DNA of 64,000 bases from assembly GCA_022711465.1 (NCBI GenBank), contig JAKLEZ010000013.1, positions 1 to 64,000 of the forward strand, in the 5' to 3' direction. Positions 44,095 through 55,576 of this stretch are shown piece after piece. Numbering within the stretch: the stretch's first letter is position 1; the number at the start of each line of letters is the position of its first letter. The position numbers and the translations under genes were made by a program. The DNA is from Planctomycetota bacterium (lineage in GTDB: Bacteria; Planctomycetota; Phycisphaerae; UBA1845; PWPN01). The notes below the pieces were generated by a model, which was not told the DNA's origin, did not search any database, and saw only the letters and a program-made list of their open reading frames with translations.

Positions 44095-45206
44095 ACCCGG
44101 CATTGCCTCCAGGGCGGTGCCGTGCGGAAAGTGGGGCATCGGCGTCGCGCCGCTGTTTCCACCGAAGACCCGCCCTGCGGACGGTCGCGGCCGTCGTCGC
44201 CGTCCTGACGCCGATCGCGCCCGCCGAGTTGCCTCCGCCTTTGCCTCCCCTGGTGACACCCGAGACCCAGAAGGCCATCGACCGAGGCCTGGAGTATCTC
44301 GCCAGGACCCAGAGTCGCGAAGGCTCGTGGCGCGATCAGGGATCGATGGGTCAGTTCCCCGTGGCCATGACCGCGCTGGCCGCGATGGCGCTCCTGGCTA
44401 ACGGCAACACGCCGACCGAGGGCAAGTACGCAGTCCAGGTCAACTCGGCCACCAAGTTCCTGCTTCGCTGTCAGGACCAAGATGGGCTGATTTCCCGCGT
44501 TGAGGAGGAGAGCCGTTCGATGTACGGGCACGGCTTCAGTATGCTCTTTCTCGGGCAGGTCTACGGTATGGAGGCCAGCACGGAGACACGAGACCGGATC
44601 AGCCAGGTCTTGCGGAACGCCGTGACCCTCACCTCGCGAAGCCAGAGCACGCTTGGCGGCTGGCTCTACACGCCCGACTCGCGCTCCGACGAGGGTTCGG
44701 TGACGATCACCCAGCTGCAGGGTCTGCGGTCGGTCCGCAATGCCGGGCTTGCCGTGCCCAAGAAGACCATCGACAAGGCCCTGGGCTACCTCGAGAAATC
44801 CTGGCTGCCTGACGGCGGCATCACCTATCGGGCGGACCGTCTGGGCGGAGCCCGACCGCCGATCACCGCCGCCGCGGTCGCCTGCTGGTACAACGCCGGG
44901 CAGTACGAGAACGCCATGGCCAAGAAATCCCTGGCCTTCGTCAAGCAGAGTATCGGCCGTGGCGGACAGCGCGGAGGCAGCTGGGGTCATTATTACTACG
45001 CTCATCTGTACATGGCCCAGGTCATGTGGCTGAGCGGCGAGGCCGACTGGCAGTGGTACTTTCCCTCGATGCGCGACTGGCTGCTTGCCGCTCAAGGGCC
45101 TGACGGATCCTGGGACGGTGACTACGTCGGCAAGGTGTACGGGACGTCGATCGCCCTGATCATCTTGCAGATGCCTTACGGGTATCTGCCGATCCTGCAG
45201 CGGTAG
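44091..45206 (+). CDS. prenyltransferase / squalene-cyclase repeat protein
   Basis: A 371-residue protein with a hydrophobic export or anchor segment (about 30-45) and an alpha/alpha toroid domain. Repeats are seen as RGLEYLARTQSREGSW, NSATKFLLRCQDQDGL, KALGYLEKSWLPDGGI and DWLLAAQGPDGSWDGDY. The DXDD acid motif of true squalene-hopene cyclases is not visible, so it is more likely a binding or scaffold protein than a terpene cyclase. It lies directly before a MoxR-type ATPase gene, an association common in Planctomycetes. Confidence 0.85.
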   Translation: MNPALPPGRCRAESGASASRRCFHRRPALRTVAAVVAVLTPIAPAELPPPLPPLVTPETQKAIDRGLEYLARTQSREGSWRDQGSMGQFPVAMTALAAMALLANGNTPTEGKYAVQVNSATKFLLRCQDQDGLISRVEEESRSMYGHGFSMLFLGQVYGMEASTETRDRISQVLRNAVTLTSRSQSTLGGWLYTPDSRSDEGSVTITQLQGLRSVRNAGLAVPKKTIDKALGYLEKSWLPDGGITYRADRLGGARPPITAAAVACWYNAGQYENAMAKKSLAFVKQSIGRGGQRGGSWGHYYYAHLYMAQVMWLSGEADWQWYFPSMRDWLLAAQGPDGSWDGDYVGKVYGTSIALIILQMPYGYLPILQR

Positions 45207-45330
45207 GAAGGAACAGAGCGGTGGGCTGATCGTGCTGAACGAGGAGCCTCGCCTGGTTCCCCCTCGGTAGCAGGGGAATGGCGTAGCTTAAAGCGGAGCG
45301 CTGGCAGTTCCGCGGAGAAGGAACCACTGA

Positions 45331-46413
<1,083 letters not shown>

Positions 46414-47432
46414 GGTTCTCGCCAAGATCTCGCGGCTCGAACTCCGGGCTCGCGTGATTGTCGAGGGCTTCATCTCCGGCTTGCACAAGAGCCCGTACCA
46501 CGGGTTCAGCGTCGAGTTCGCCGCCCACCGCGAGTATGTTCCGGGCGACGATATCCGGCACATCGACTGGCGGCTTTACGGCCGCGGCGATCGGCTTTAC
46601 ATCAAGCAATACGAGGAGGAAACCAACCTCCGTGCCCACCTTCTGCTGGATTGCTCGCGATCCATGGCCTATCCGGAGAACGAACGGCCCGGCTGGCGCA
46701 ACAAGTACGACTATGCGGCCACCCTGGCGGCGGCGATCATGTACCTGCTCATGCATCAACAGGACGCCTGCGGCCTGATGCTGTTCGATCATGCCGTCCG
46801 CCGCCAGATTCCGCCCACCAGCCGCACCGCCCAGCTGCTTTCCATGATCGAGCTGATCGAGGCCAACCGGCCGGATGACACCACCGATCTGAAGATCCTG
46901 CTCGCCGATCTGGCGGGGCAACTCCGCCAGCGCGGCCTGGTGGTTCTGATCAGCGATATGCTGGCCGACATCGATGCCTTGGCGGCCGGCTTGCAGCGTC
47001 TGCGGCATTCCGGGCATGACGTGATCGTGCTGCACGTGCTTGATCACGACGAGCTGGCCTTTCCCTTTCGGGAAAACACCCTGTTCGACGGTCTCGAGGA
47101 GCCGGACAGGGGGGTCCTGGCCGATCCCCAGGCCTTGCGGGAGAGCTACCTGGGGATCGTCCAGCGGTTCATCAGCCGGATTCGCGCCGCCTGCGTCGAC
47201 AACCGCGTCGACTACTGTCTGCTGTCCACCCGCGACCCGCTGGACGCGGGGCTGGCGGCGTTCCTGGCGGCGCGGATGAGAAGAGGGACACGAAGGTGGT
47301 GATCGAAGAAGCCAGGCAAAGCAAGTCGGAAGCGTGGACGGTTGCTGATGGGAGACGCATGGCTGCATCTTGGGGACGGCCTGCCGTCCATCTTTCCTGG
47401 GGCGTGGTTCAATCGTGACTGCTTGCGGCTAC

Positions 47433-49796
47433 ATGCTTGGAGCTTTGGTGACTCCCGCCTTCTTCACCGCGGGCGCGGTCGCGGTCAGTCTGCCCATCCT
47501 GATCCACCTGCTCAACCGACGGCGATTCCGACGGGTGCGCTGGGCGGCCATGGACTTCCTGGTTGAGGCTCAGCGGAGGAACCGGCGCCGAGTCCGGTTC
47601 GAGGAGCTGGTCCTGCTCGCTTTGCGTTGTCTGGCGATGCTCCTGGTGGGACTCATGCTTGCCCGCTGGTTCATCCGTCCGGCCGCCCTGACTGCTGCGC
47701 TCGGCACGTCCACGCGCACCGAGCGGATCGTTCTGCTGGATGACACCTACAGCATGCGGCTGCTCGAAGGCTCGTCGGCTGCTGCTGGGTCGGGGGGCGA
47801 AGGGGCTACCGTTTTCGCTCGCGGGAAGGCGGCGATCGCCAACCTTGTTCGCACGTTCAGGGAGAACTCACCCTCCGATCCGTTCACCCTGGTCTTGATG
47901 TCCAGGCCCGACAAGCCGGTGCGAAGCGAAGCCAGCATGGCGGGAATGGACATGCGAGCGTTTGGCGAGGAACTGGATGTGCTCCGGGCCTCTTTCCACG
48001 GTGGCAACGTTCCGGCCTCCATGAGCGCCCTCCGGCGGCTGCTCGAAACGCGCCGGTCAAGCCTTTCCGCCGTGGTGTACGTGGTAAGTGATTTCCAGCG
48101 GATCGATTGGGCCACGGGCGACGAGGCCGCCCCGGTCGCGACGGGGGCGCGTCGCGGTCCCCTCGCGGTGTTTGCCGACTGGCCTCAAGATAAGTCCGGT
48201 CTGCGTTTCGTTCTTGTCGATGTCAGGACGGCCGTTCACGCCAATCTGGCGGTAACGGCCATCGAGCCTCAACAAGCTCAACCGGTGGCCGGAATCGAGG
48301 CCCGCTATGCGGCCAAGGTGACGAACTACGGCCCGGCCCGCTCGGAGGCCACTTCCCTGCAGGTGTATGTCGGCGATGCTGCCCAGCCGCCGACGGCTGT
48401 CCCTGCGATCGAGCCGGCCCAATCGGCCGACGTTGTCTTCGATGTCGTCTTCCCCTCCGAGGACGCCGACACGCTGACCGTCGAACTGCCTTCGGATCCG
48501 CTACCGGTGGACAACACTCGCTGGCATGCCGAGCCGGTCGCACGGGCCTTGCGCATCCTCGCCGTCAACGGCGAGTCGTCCGCCGATCCCTACGCGGACG
48601 AAGTCTTTCTGCTGGGCGTCGCCCTTCGCCCCGAGGGGCCCCAGTTCAGCGGCAATGAACTGACCACCATTGACGCCGACGAACTGGACGCGACCGATCT
48701 CACCGCGTTCCATCTGGTGATCCTGGCCAACGTGAACCGGGTGAACGAGGACACGGCCGAACGACTGAAGTCCTACGTCGCTGCAGGCGGCGGTCTGGCG
48801 GTTTTCCTTGGCGATCAGGTCGACGGTGATTCGTACAACCGGGTGCTGTATCGCGATGGAACCGGCCTGCTGCCCGCGAAACTGGGCGAGTTGGTGACCA
48901 CGGTGGCCGACCAGCCCGGCGTGCCCGTCGGTGAACTGGACGCCGGCCATTCGGTCGTGCGCCCTCTCGCTCGCGGGAACGTGGACCTGTTTGTCGGGGC
49001 CCAGGTGTTCCAGTTTGTCGCCTGCGAGCCGGCGACCTCGTCGCAGCCAACCCCGGACACGGCGGTCGCGGACCGACCGGCCACCATGCCCGGGTCTGAC
49101 CTGTTGCCCGGTCCTGCCCGCGTGCTGATCCGCTTGGCGGACGCCGACCGGCACCCGCTGCTGATGGAACGGCCGTTCGGGACCGGGCGGGTGCTGCTCT
49201 GCACGTCCACCGCCGACAAGGAGTGGAACGATCTGGCCGACCGCCCCGTCTTCGTCGTCCTGGCCATGGAAATCGTCCAGTATCTCGCCCGCCACCCCGC
49301 CGAGAGCAGGGAGTATTCGGTGGGCGAGCCGATCCGGAGACCATTCGAGCCCGACCGGTTCCAGCCCGACATGATCGTCAAGACGCCCCTGTTTCCCACC
49401 GAGCCGTCCATCCGTCTGGAGATGCACCCGGATCCGCAAACCGGCATCCCCGGCATCCTGTGGCCCAACACCGAGCAGCCGGGTCTTTACCGGTTTGAGC
49501 TTACCAGTACCGCCGGCCAAGCTGCGGTCGAGCCGATCGCGGTCAACGTCGATCCCCGCGAGGGTGATTTGCGGTGCACGGATCGCACCTCGCTGCTGGT
49601 CGTCGCCGGCGGCGTGCCCGCCGAGTACATTTCGGCCGGCGACCTGGCTCGGCTTCAGGAGGAGCAGGCTCGCCGCGAGTTGTGGCCCGGCCTGCTCCTG
49701 CTGCTCGTGGTCGTCCTGATGAGTGAGCAGTTCCTGGCCTGGTATTTCGGTGCGGGTCGGAATCTGAGTGCCCTTTGGCGGGGAGGAACGCGATGA
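47433..49796 (+). CDS. BatA-like membrane protein with VWA domain
   Basis: About 787 residues. The N-terminal BatA domain reads LPILIHLLNRRRFRRVRWAA, then two membrane helices and a VWA domain with the metal site VLLDDTYSM (DxTxS form). A CARDB-like segment (about 290-370) and a GATase1-like region (VNGESSADPYADEVFLLG) follow, with a C-terminal membrane helix (LWPGLLLLLVVVLMSEQFLA). ATG 47433 places the first helix at the start as in relatives; an upstream TTG or ATG is possible, and no strong ribosome site helps. The gene ends in an ATGA overlap with the next. Confidence 0.85.
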   Translation: MLGALVTPAFFTAGAVAVSLPILIHLLNRRRFRRVRWAAMDFLVEAQRRNRRRVRFEELVLLALRCLAMLLVGLMLARWFIRPAALTAALGTSTRTERIVLLDDTYSMRLLEGSSAAAGSGGEGATVFARGKAAIANLVRTFRENSPSDPFTLVLMSRPDKPVRSEASMAGMDMRAFGEELDVLRASFHGGNVPASMSALRRLLETRRSSLSAVVYVVSDFQRIDWATGDEAAPVATGARRGPLAVFADWPQDKSGLRFVLVDVRTAVHANLAVTAIEPQQAQPVAGIEARYAAKVTNYGPARSEATSLQVYVGDAAQPPTAVPAIEPAQSADVVFDVVFPSEDADTLTVELPSDPLPVDNTRWHAEPVARALRILAVNGESSADPYADEVFLLGVALRPEGPQFSGNELTTIDADELDATDLTAFHLVILANVNRVNEDTAERLKSYVAAGGGLAVFLGDQVDGDSYNRVLYRDGTGLLPAKLGELVTTVADQPGVPVGELDAGHSVVRPLARGNVDLFVGAQVFQFVACEPATSSQPTPDTAVADRPATMPGSDLLPGPARVLIRLADADRHPLLMERPFGTGRVLLCTSTADKEWNDLADRPVFVVLAMEIVQYLARHPAESREYSVGEPIRRPFEPDRFQPDMIVKTPLFPTEPSIRLEMHPDPQTGIPGILWPNTEQPGLYRFELTSTAGQAAVEPIAVNVDPREGDLRCTDRTSLLVVAGGVPAEYISAGDLARLQEEQARRELWPGLLLLLVVVLMSEQFLAWYFGAGRNLSALWRGGTR

Positions 49797-52228
49797 CAGC
49801 TTCCCTGCCCGCGCTTGCCGCAGAGACGATCGAGCATCGTATTGAGTTGGCCGGCCTGCCGCACGGTTGGTTTGCGGTACTGTCAGTGCCGCTACTGGCC
49901 GGCCTGCTGCTGGTCGTGATCTGGCTCTATCGTCGCGAGCAGCGGGCTGGGGCGTCGTTCCGCGCTCGCGCCCTCCTGACCGTCCTGCGATGCTCGGTCA
50001 TTGGGACCCTGGCTCTCATCTGGCTCGAGCCGATCGTCGCCGTCTACATCCACCGCCGGATCGATGCACACACTCTCGTACTTGTGGACGGTTCGGCCAG
50101 CATGAGCCTCAACGACCGCTATCCCCAACCGGAAGACGCCCAGCGACTGAACACGCTGCTTGCGGCTGCCTCGCCGCCGCCCCGGTCACCGCCCGCAACT
50201 GCACCCGGCGGGACGAGAGACGGGATGGTGAGCCGCATGGACATCATCGAGTGCATCCTGGGTGACCGTGCGAAAGGTCTTCTTGCCCGCTTGGCCGCTC
50301 ACAACCCTTCGCAGGTGTATCGATTCGGCGACAGCCTCGAGCGAATCGCACTGGAGAGTCCCTCGCTGACTGCGGACATGTCCATGACCGACTTGAGTCG
50401 CGGGGTACGCGGAGCGGTCGAAGCCCAGGCGGGAGCCCCCGTCGCCGCAATCGTCGTGCTTTCTGACGGTCGCTTCAATCATGGTGAGCCGCCGGACACC
50501 ATTGGCCGGTACGCCAGGTCCCGCCGGATCCCGATCCATACCGTGGGCGTGGGTGACCCCGCTGAACCGCGGAATGTGGCCGTCGTGTCCCTGGATGCTC
50601 CGCCGAACGTGTTCGTGAAGGATCCCTTCTCCGTTACCGCGCGACTGACAGCCCAGGGCATCGCCGGGCAGACGGTGAATGTCAGTCTGCTGCGCGGCGG
50701 AGAAGGTGCCGGGTCGGCCGAGCCCGTGGCTACCCGGACGGCCGCCGTGAACGCCACAGGACAGGTCGAGCCGGTGGTTTTCGAGCAGATGCTCGCCCAG
50801 GCGGCCCAAGTCCGCTTCATGGTTCGTGTGGCCCCGGTCGATGGGGAGACGTTGGTTGCGGACAACACACGCGAAGCCACCGTGAGGGCCCTGGACAACA
50901 AGATGCGCGTCCTGCTCATCGCTGGCGGCCCAAGCTACGAGTATCGCTACGTGACCAACCTCCTGGTGCGTGATGCCACCTTTGACGTGAGCTGCTGGCT
51001 CCAGTCCGCCGATGAGACGGCTATTCGTGACGGCAAGACGATCATCACCGAGTTGCCGGCGATGGCCGAGAAGCTTGCCCCGTACGACTGCATCATCATG
51101 ATGGACCCGGATCCGAAAGACCTCACGGCGGAGTGGATCGCGGCCGTCGAGGCCATCGTGGCCAACAACGGGAGCGGCTTGCTCTACGTTGCCGGCCGGG
51201 CGAATACCCCCCGGCTCATGCACCAGGCGTCGCTCAAACCGTTGATCGACCTGCTGCCGGTCTCGATCGATGCGGGGGAGGCGGATCTCCTGTTCAACGA
51301 GATGGGTACCTACCAGGTCACTGCCTGGCCGCCCGGTGTACCGGTCGCAGTCGCCAACCACCCGGTCCTGGCGATGTCCGATCGGCCGAATGAGAATGTC
51401 CAGACGTGGTCGCGTCTCGGAGGCGTGTATTGGCACTACCCGGTGCGGCGGGCCAAGCCGGTGGCTACCGTGCTCCTCCAGCACTCCAATCCCCGGATGC
51501 GCGGCAACGAGGGCGGGCATGTCCTTCTCGCCACTCAGTTCGTCGGCTCCGGCCGAGTCGGCTTCATGGCGTTCGACAGCACCTGGCGGTGGCGGCGATC
51601 TGGCGAGCAGTACTTCAACAAGTTCTGGGTCCATCTTCTTCGCCACCTGGTTGAGGGTAAACTGCTCAGCGGCCAGAAGCGCGGCCTGATCCAGACCGAC
51701 CGTGACGCCTACGCGGTGGGCGAGCCGGTGACCCTGGAAGCCCGCCTGCTTGACGAGCGTCATCTGCCGCTCGATCGACCCGAGGTGGTCATGACCATCC
51801 GGCACGAAGGCGAGCCTGACCGGACCGCGAATCTGACGCCCCAGCCGAATCGTCCCGGTTGGTATCGCGGGCGGTTCGTACCCCTCCGGCCCGGTACGCA
51901 CGGCCTTCAGATCGATCTGCCGGGCGGCACGGACGCTGGAGAAGCCTCGGTACGCGGCGAGGTGCGTGTGGGACAGGCTGACATCGAGTTCCGCCAGACC
52001 TCGCTCGATCGCGAAGCCCTGCGTACCCTGGCGTCGCAGTCAGCCGGCGGTGAGTATTTCGACATGGACGAGGCTGGCCGGCTGGCCGACCTCATCCCGA
52101 ATCGGACCGTCAGTATGGTCCTCAGCGGCGAACCCATGAGGCTGTGGGATCGCTGGTGGACGTTGGCGGCACTCGTGGTGCTGCTCAGCGCGGAGTGGTT
52201 GGTGCGCAAACGCGTTTGCCTGCTTTGA
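49793..52228 (+). CDS. membrane VWA / GATase1-like protein
   Basis: An 811-residue membrane protein. Two N-terminal helices (WFAVLSVPLLAGLLLVVIWL, CSVIGTLALIWLEPIVAVYI) precede a VWA domain with the canonical metal site VDGSASMSL and VVLSDGRFNHG. A GATase1-like segment (VLLIAGGPSYEYRYV) and a last helix (WTLAALVVLLSAEWLV) follow. ATG 49793 lies 5 bases after GGGAGGAA and overlaps the upstream stop. It and the upstream BatA-like protein share the same plan and probably assemble together in the membrane. Confidence 0.87.
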   Translation: MTASLPALAAETIEHRIELAGLPHGWFAVLSVPLLAGLLLVVIWLYRREQRAGASFRARALLTVLRCSVIGTLALIWLEPIVAVYIHRRIDAHTLVLVDGSASMSLNDRYPQPEDAQRLNTLLAAASPPPRSPPATAPGGTRDGMVSRMDIIECILGDRAKGLLARLAAHNPSQVYRFGDSLERIALESPSLTADMSMTDLSRGVRGAVEAQAGAPVAAIVVLSDGRFNHGEPPDTIGRYARSRRIPIHTVGVGDPAEPRNVAVVSLDAPPNVFVKDPFSVTARLTAQGIAGQTVNVSLLRGGEGAGSAEPVATRTAAVNATGQVEPVVFEQMLAQAAQVRFMVRVAPVDGETLVADNTREATVRALDNKMRVLLIAGGPSYEYRYVTNLLVRDATFDVSCWLQSADETAIRDGKTIITELPAMAEKLAPYDCIIMMDPDPKDLTAEWIAAVEAIVANNGSGLLYVAGRANTPRLMHQASLKPLIDLLPVSIDAGEADLLFNEMGTYQVTAWPPGVPVAVANHPVLAMSDRPNENVQTWSRLGGVYWHYPVRRAKPVATVLLQHSNPRMRGNEGGHVLLATQFVGSGRVGFMAFDSTWRWRRSGEQYFNKFWVHLLRHLVEGKLLSGQKRGLIQTDRDAYAVGEPVTLEARLLDERHLPLDRPEVVMTIRHEGEPDRTANLTPQPNRPGWYRGRFVPLRPGTHGLQIDLPGGTDAGEASVRGEVRVGQADIEFRQTSLDREALRTLASQSAGGEYFDMDEAGRLADLIPNRTVSMVLSGEPMRLWDRWWTLAALVVLLSAEWLVRKRVCLL

Positions 52229-52236
52229 ACGATCCT

Positions 52237-54477
52237 ATGCCCGGCGGAAGCAGATCCACAGACTTCGATCGGAGTGTTCTGCGCCACCTGCGCGGTCTGG
52301 GGCGACGGCTGCGCCTGTATCTGGTGATCGACGGGATCATGTGGCTGTGTGTGGTCCTGCTTGGCGCGGTTCTCCTCACGCTGCTCATGGACCGGACGTT
52401 CCATCTGGGTCGGGACATGCGTGTGGTCCAGCTGGCCAGCCTGTCGGCAGTGCTGATTCTCATCGTTTCGCGGCTCGTGATCCATCCGATGCGGGTCCCG
52501 ATCCCCCTCACCAGTCTGGCCCTGCTGCTGGAGCGATGGCATCCCCAGCTTCAAAGTCGATTGATCACCGCTGTCGAGTTCACGGAGCCCGCATCCCCGC
52601 CGCGGACAGGCGTCGAACGCTCGTCCGCCATGATCCAGGCGGTGATCCGGCAGGCCGAAGAGGCCGCTGCCCAACTGAGCTACCACCGGGGTTTGGCTCA
52701 TACCCGCGCTCGGCGCAACCTGAGCCTGGGCCTGGGCTGCCTTGTGGTGTTGGCCAGTCTGTGTCTGGCTGCCCGCCCAACCATGGCGATGTGGTTTCAG
52801 CGGAATGTCCTGCTGCGCGATGTGGAGTGGCCTCAAAGGAACAGGCTGACGGTCCAGGGCCTCACCCAAGGCGTTCTGCGTGTGCCGCGCGGCGAGGATG
52901 CCACCATCACGGCGACCGTCGATCAGGGGTTCGAACCGCCGATGCAGGTGTTCATTCGCTATGAAAGCGCCAGCGGCCAGGTTGGTCGTGAACAGATGCC
53001 TGCCTCGCGCGTCGGTGTCCCCGCCGATGGACCGGCCGACACCCTCCAAGCGGACACGCCGGAGTTGCCGAACGTTCAGTTCCTCCACACCTTCGAGCGG
53101 CTTGCCGAGACGCTCCGCTGCCAGGTTCATGGCGGCGATGCTCAGACCGACTGGTTCACCATCGAGGTCGTGGATCGCCCTCAGGTCGTGGACGTCACCC
53201 TGAACGTCACCCCGCCCGCGTACACTCGAATGGAGGCGTACGATCTGCGGGCGGGTCAGACCGTCGCCGAGGTGCTCAAGGGCAGCATCGTCCAAGTGCG
53301 GATCAGAACCAACCGGCCGGTGCGTGAGGCCATGCTCATGCGCGACACGGGTGCAGGCGAATCCGTTGAGGTCAGGCCGGCCCAGCGGGCGGCTGCCGAT
53401 GCCTTCATTGCGGTCGAACGGCCCATGGAGAGCGCCGTCTACCATTTCCGGCTCGTGGATGGCGACGGATTGAGCAACGAGAGCGAGCGCGTTCGCCCCG
53501 TACAGATCTCGGTCAGACTGGTCGCCGATCGGTCGCCCAGAGTGAAATTGCAGATCAAGGGCGTCGGGGAGATGGTGACCCCGGCCGCCAGGCTGCCGAT
53601 CGACACCGATTTCTCCGACGACTACGGCCTGGCCGCGGTGTCTCTGGTCTACGGAGCCGCGGAGCAGGCCGGCTCCTTCCCGCCCCAGTCGATTCCGGGC
53701 TTCGAACCCGGACCGCGACGATTCCAGGCCGACCTGATCTGGTCTCCGACCGAACATGGTTTCAAGGAAAGCGACCGCGTGGTTCTGCATGCGGAGGCTC
53801 GCGATGCCGACGACATCACCGGCCCTCATGTCGGCCAATCGCCCTCGGTGACCCTTCGCTTGGTCAGTCGTGAAGAGGTGTTGGTCGAACTCAGTCGCCG
53901 CGAGCAGGAGTACCGCCAGGACTTCGAGCGGCTGGTTCGCACCGAGGAGGAATTGCTCAACGAATGGTTGGGCACCGTCTCGGTGGGTGACCGTCGGGAT
54001 CGCGATGCGGCCAAAGCCCAGGTCTGGCTGCAGATGGCTCGCCGGCAGCGCGATTACGGGGCAAGGGCGAACGCGCTGCGAGGCCAGTTTGAGCAGGTGC
54101 TCTCCGAGTGGCGGATCAACCAGTTGGCGACACCGGAGGTCGAGGAACGGCTCGGGCGGCGTATCGTGGCCCCCATGGAGCTTCTCCATCGCGAGAAGAT
54201 GCCCGTCGCTGCCGACCGCCTGGAGACAATGGCCAGGACGTGGACGGAGGATTCTCAGCAGGCCGCCCGCCTTGCGTTGCAGGCCGTGCTGACCGAAATG
54301 AAGACCATTCTCGCCAGCATGCTCAAGTGGGAAGGATTTCAGGAGGCGGTGACTTTGCTCCGCGACGTTCAGAAGATGCAGCGTCAGGTCAGCGAGGAAA
54401 CGGACAAGCGTATCGAGCGGGCGGTGTCCGGTGAGCCCGCCCAGAGTCAGCCGGCTCGTCCGTCACCCGAAAAATGA
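52237..54477 (+). CDS. DUF4175-like membrane protein
   Basis: About 746 residues. Three hydrophobic helices near the N-terminus (VIDGIMWLCVVLLGAVLLTL, VVQLASLSAVLILIVSRLVI, LSLGLGCLVVLASLCLAA) are followed by a large extracytoplasmic region with Ig-like beta segments (VVDVTLNVTPPAYTRMEAYD, IDTDFSDDYGLAAVSLVY) and a long C-terminal coiled coil (about 575-735). It resembles the DUF4175-type proteins encoded at the end of MoxR-VWA clusters. TTG 52225, overlapping the previous stop, is an alternative start. Confidence 0.75.
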   Translation: MPGGSRSTDFDRSVLRHLRGLGRRLRLYLVIDGIMWLCVVLLGAVLLTLLMDRTFHLGRDMRVVQLASLSAVLILIVSRLVIHPMRVPIPLTSLALLLERWHPQLQSRLITAVEFTEPASPPRTGVERSSAMIQAVIRQAEEAAAQLSYHRGLAHTRARRNLSLGLGCLVVLASLCLAARPTMAMWFQRNVLLRDVEWPQRNRLTVQGLTQGVLRVPRGEDATITATVDQGFEPPMQVFIRYESASGQVGREQMPASRVGVPADGPADTLQADTPELPNVQFLHTFERLAETLRCQVHGGDAQTDWFTIEVVDRPQVVDVTLNVTPPAYTRMEAYDLRAGQTVAEVLKGSIVQVRIRTNRPVREAMLMRDTGAGESVEVRPAQRAAADAFIAVERPMESAVYHFRLVDGDGLSNESERVRPVQISVRLVADRSPRVKLQIKGVGEMVTPAARLPIDTDFSDDYGLAAVSLVYGAAEQAGSFPPQSIPGFEPGPRRFQADLIWSPTEHGFKESDRVVLHAEARDADDITGPHVGQSPSVTLRLVSREEVLVELSRREQEYRQDFERLVRTEEELLNEWLGTVSVGDRRDRDAAKAQVWLQMARRQRDYGARANALRGQFEQVLSEWRINQLATPEVEERLGRRIVAPMELLHREKMPVAADRLETMARTWTEDSQQAARLALQAVLTEMKTILASMLKWEGFQEAVTLLRDVQKMQRQVSEETDKRIERAVSGEPAQSQPARPSPEK

Positions 54478-54490
54478 ATGAGAGGCCCCT

Positions 54491-55222
54491 ATGAACGCGA
54501 TCCGACCCTACCTGTTCGACCTCCATCGGGTGCTTACCCCGCCCTGGGACGACACGGTCCTCATCCTGGTTGCCATTGTGTGCGGGGTGATCGTCGGCTT
54601 CGAACGTGAATCGAAGAACAAGCCCGCCGGGCTGCGCACGGTCTCCCTGATCTGTGTGGGCAGCACGATCTTCACCCTCGCGTCAATCCTCATGGCTTCC
54701 GGTTCGGCGGCCGACAGGGGGCGAATCGCCGCCCAGATCGTGACTGGAATCGGCTTCCTCGGAGCCGGAGCCATCATTCGGGAGCATGGAACCGTCGTCG
54801 GATTGACCACCGGGGCCACCATCTGGACCGTATCGGCCATCGGCGTACTCATCGGCACGGGTTATGCTGTCGGTGGCCTGATTCTGACGTTGATCGTGGT
54901 CGCCATGCTCCGCGGAGTGACCGTCTTGGAGCGTTTTCTGCTGGGGGCATGCCACTATCAGCATTGCCGCGTGGTTTATGACCCTGCGGATGGCAAGACA
55001 CGGCTTCGTCTGCTGCGCATCCTCGATGAGTTTGGTGTCCCTGATTGCGCATGGCTCATCGAGAAGGAGGACAGACTCGAAGCGATGCACATCGAATGCT
55101 GTGATCGGCACCACACACATCGCCTGCTGCTCGCCGAACTGGCTGATGCGCCTGGCGTCAAAGCGGTCCGTCATGCGTTCGCGCCTGGCGAGATGAAGGG
55201 TGCCGACCGCCATGTCGTGTAA
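54491..55222 (+). CDS. MgtC/SapB family membrane protein
   Basis: A 243-residue inner-membrane protein. The MgtC core is clear: IVCGVIVGFERESKNKPAGLRT, then QIVTGIGFLGAGAII and GLTTGATIWTVSAIGVLIG, with five helices. A cytoplasmic ACT-like C-terminal domain (about 160-235) follows. Members affect growth at low magnesium and membrane energetics, but the exact role varies. It starts 13 bases after the upstream gene, so it could be the last gene of that operon. Confidence 0.9.
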   Translation: MNAIRPYLFDLHRVLTPPWDDTVLILVAIVCGVIVGFERESKNKPAGLRTVSLICVGSTIFTLASILMASGSAADRGRIAAQIVTGIGFLGAGAIIREHGTVVGLTTGATIWTVSAIGVLIGTGYAVGGLILTLIVVAMLRGVTVLERFLLGACHYQHCRVVYDPADGKTRLRLLRILDEFGVPDCAWLIEKEDRLEAMHIECCDRHHTHRLLLAELADAPGVKAVRHAFAPGEMKGADRHVV

Positions 55223-55357
55223 AGATCGATGGATGAAATGCCGATCTTTGAGAATCCAAGCGTCGTGAATGTGCCCTTTGTGGTCGTACTCACGCTCATG
55301 AACGATGATGAACGCGACGCTGAAGTCAAAAAAGTTGTCCGTAGGGGAAAAAAGTTG

Positions 55358-55386
55358 TTGACTCGGCGCTGATCGCTCGCTAATTT
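55358..55386 (+). promoter_or_regulatory. promoter with phased A-tract repeats
   Basis: TTGACT (55358-55363), 17 bases, TAATTT (55381-55386). Two copies of AAAAAAGTTGT (55328-55338 and 55348-55358) lie immediately upstream, exactly 20 bases apart, so the A-tracts face the same side of the helix and should bend the DNA like an UP element. Confidence 0.6.
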
Positions 55387-55447
55387 GCACGTGAATCCCG
55401 TTTGCGTCACGCGGGATGGTAGGTTTCGTTTTGTAGGAGAACGTGTC

Positions 55448-55549
55448 ATGGCTAAGAAGAAAGCCGCGAAGAAGAAAGTCGCCAAGAAGAAAGTCGCGAA
55501 GAAGAAAGTCGCGAAGAAGAAAGTCGCGAAGAAGAAAGCCAGGAAGTAA
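55448..55549 (+). CDS. 33-residue lysine-rich histone-H1-like peptide
   Basis: Starts MAKKKAAKKK, continues with four VAKKK units and ends ARK. It consists of only five residue types after Met. The composition and the (V/A)AKKK period match the C-terminal tails of histone H1-like bacterial proteins, so binding to DNA or RNA is the likely activity. TAGGAG lies about 9 bases before ATG 55448, a promoter lies about 60 bases upstream and an intrinsic terminator 27 bases downstream, so it is a complete single-gene unit. The coding DNA is a 15-base tandem repeat. It is missed by length filters. Confidence 0.75.
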   Translation: MAKKKAAKKKVAKKKVAKKKVAKKKVAKKKARK

Positions 55550-55576
55550 CGCGACCGTTGGTGACTCAAAGCCATG

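Noticed and set aside
51907..54189. 760-codon open frame on the minus strand
   Set aside because: It is antisense to two membrane-protein genes with clear VWA and helical features; the product has no recognisable domain.
55440..55560. Phe-rich frame opposite the lysine-rich peptide gene
   Set aside because: TTC/TTT runs are simply the complement of lysine codons; no ribosome site or promoter supports it.
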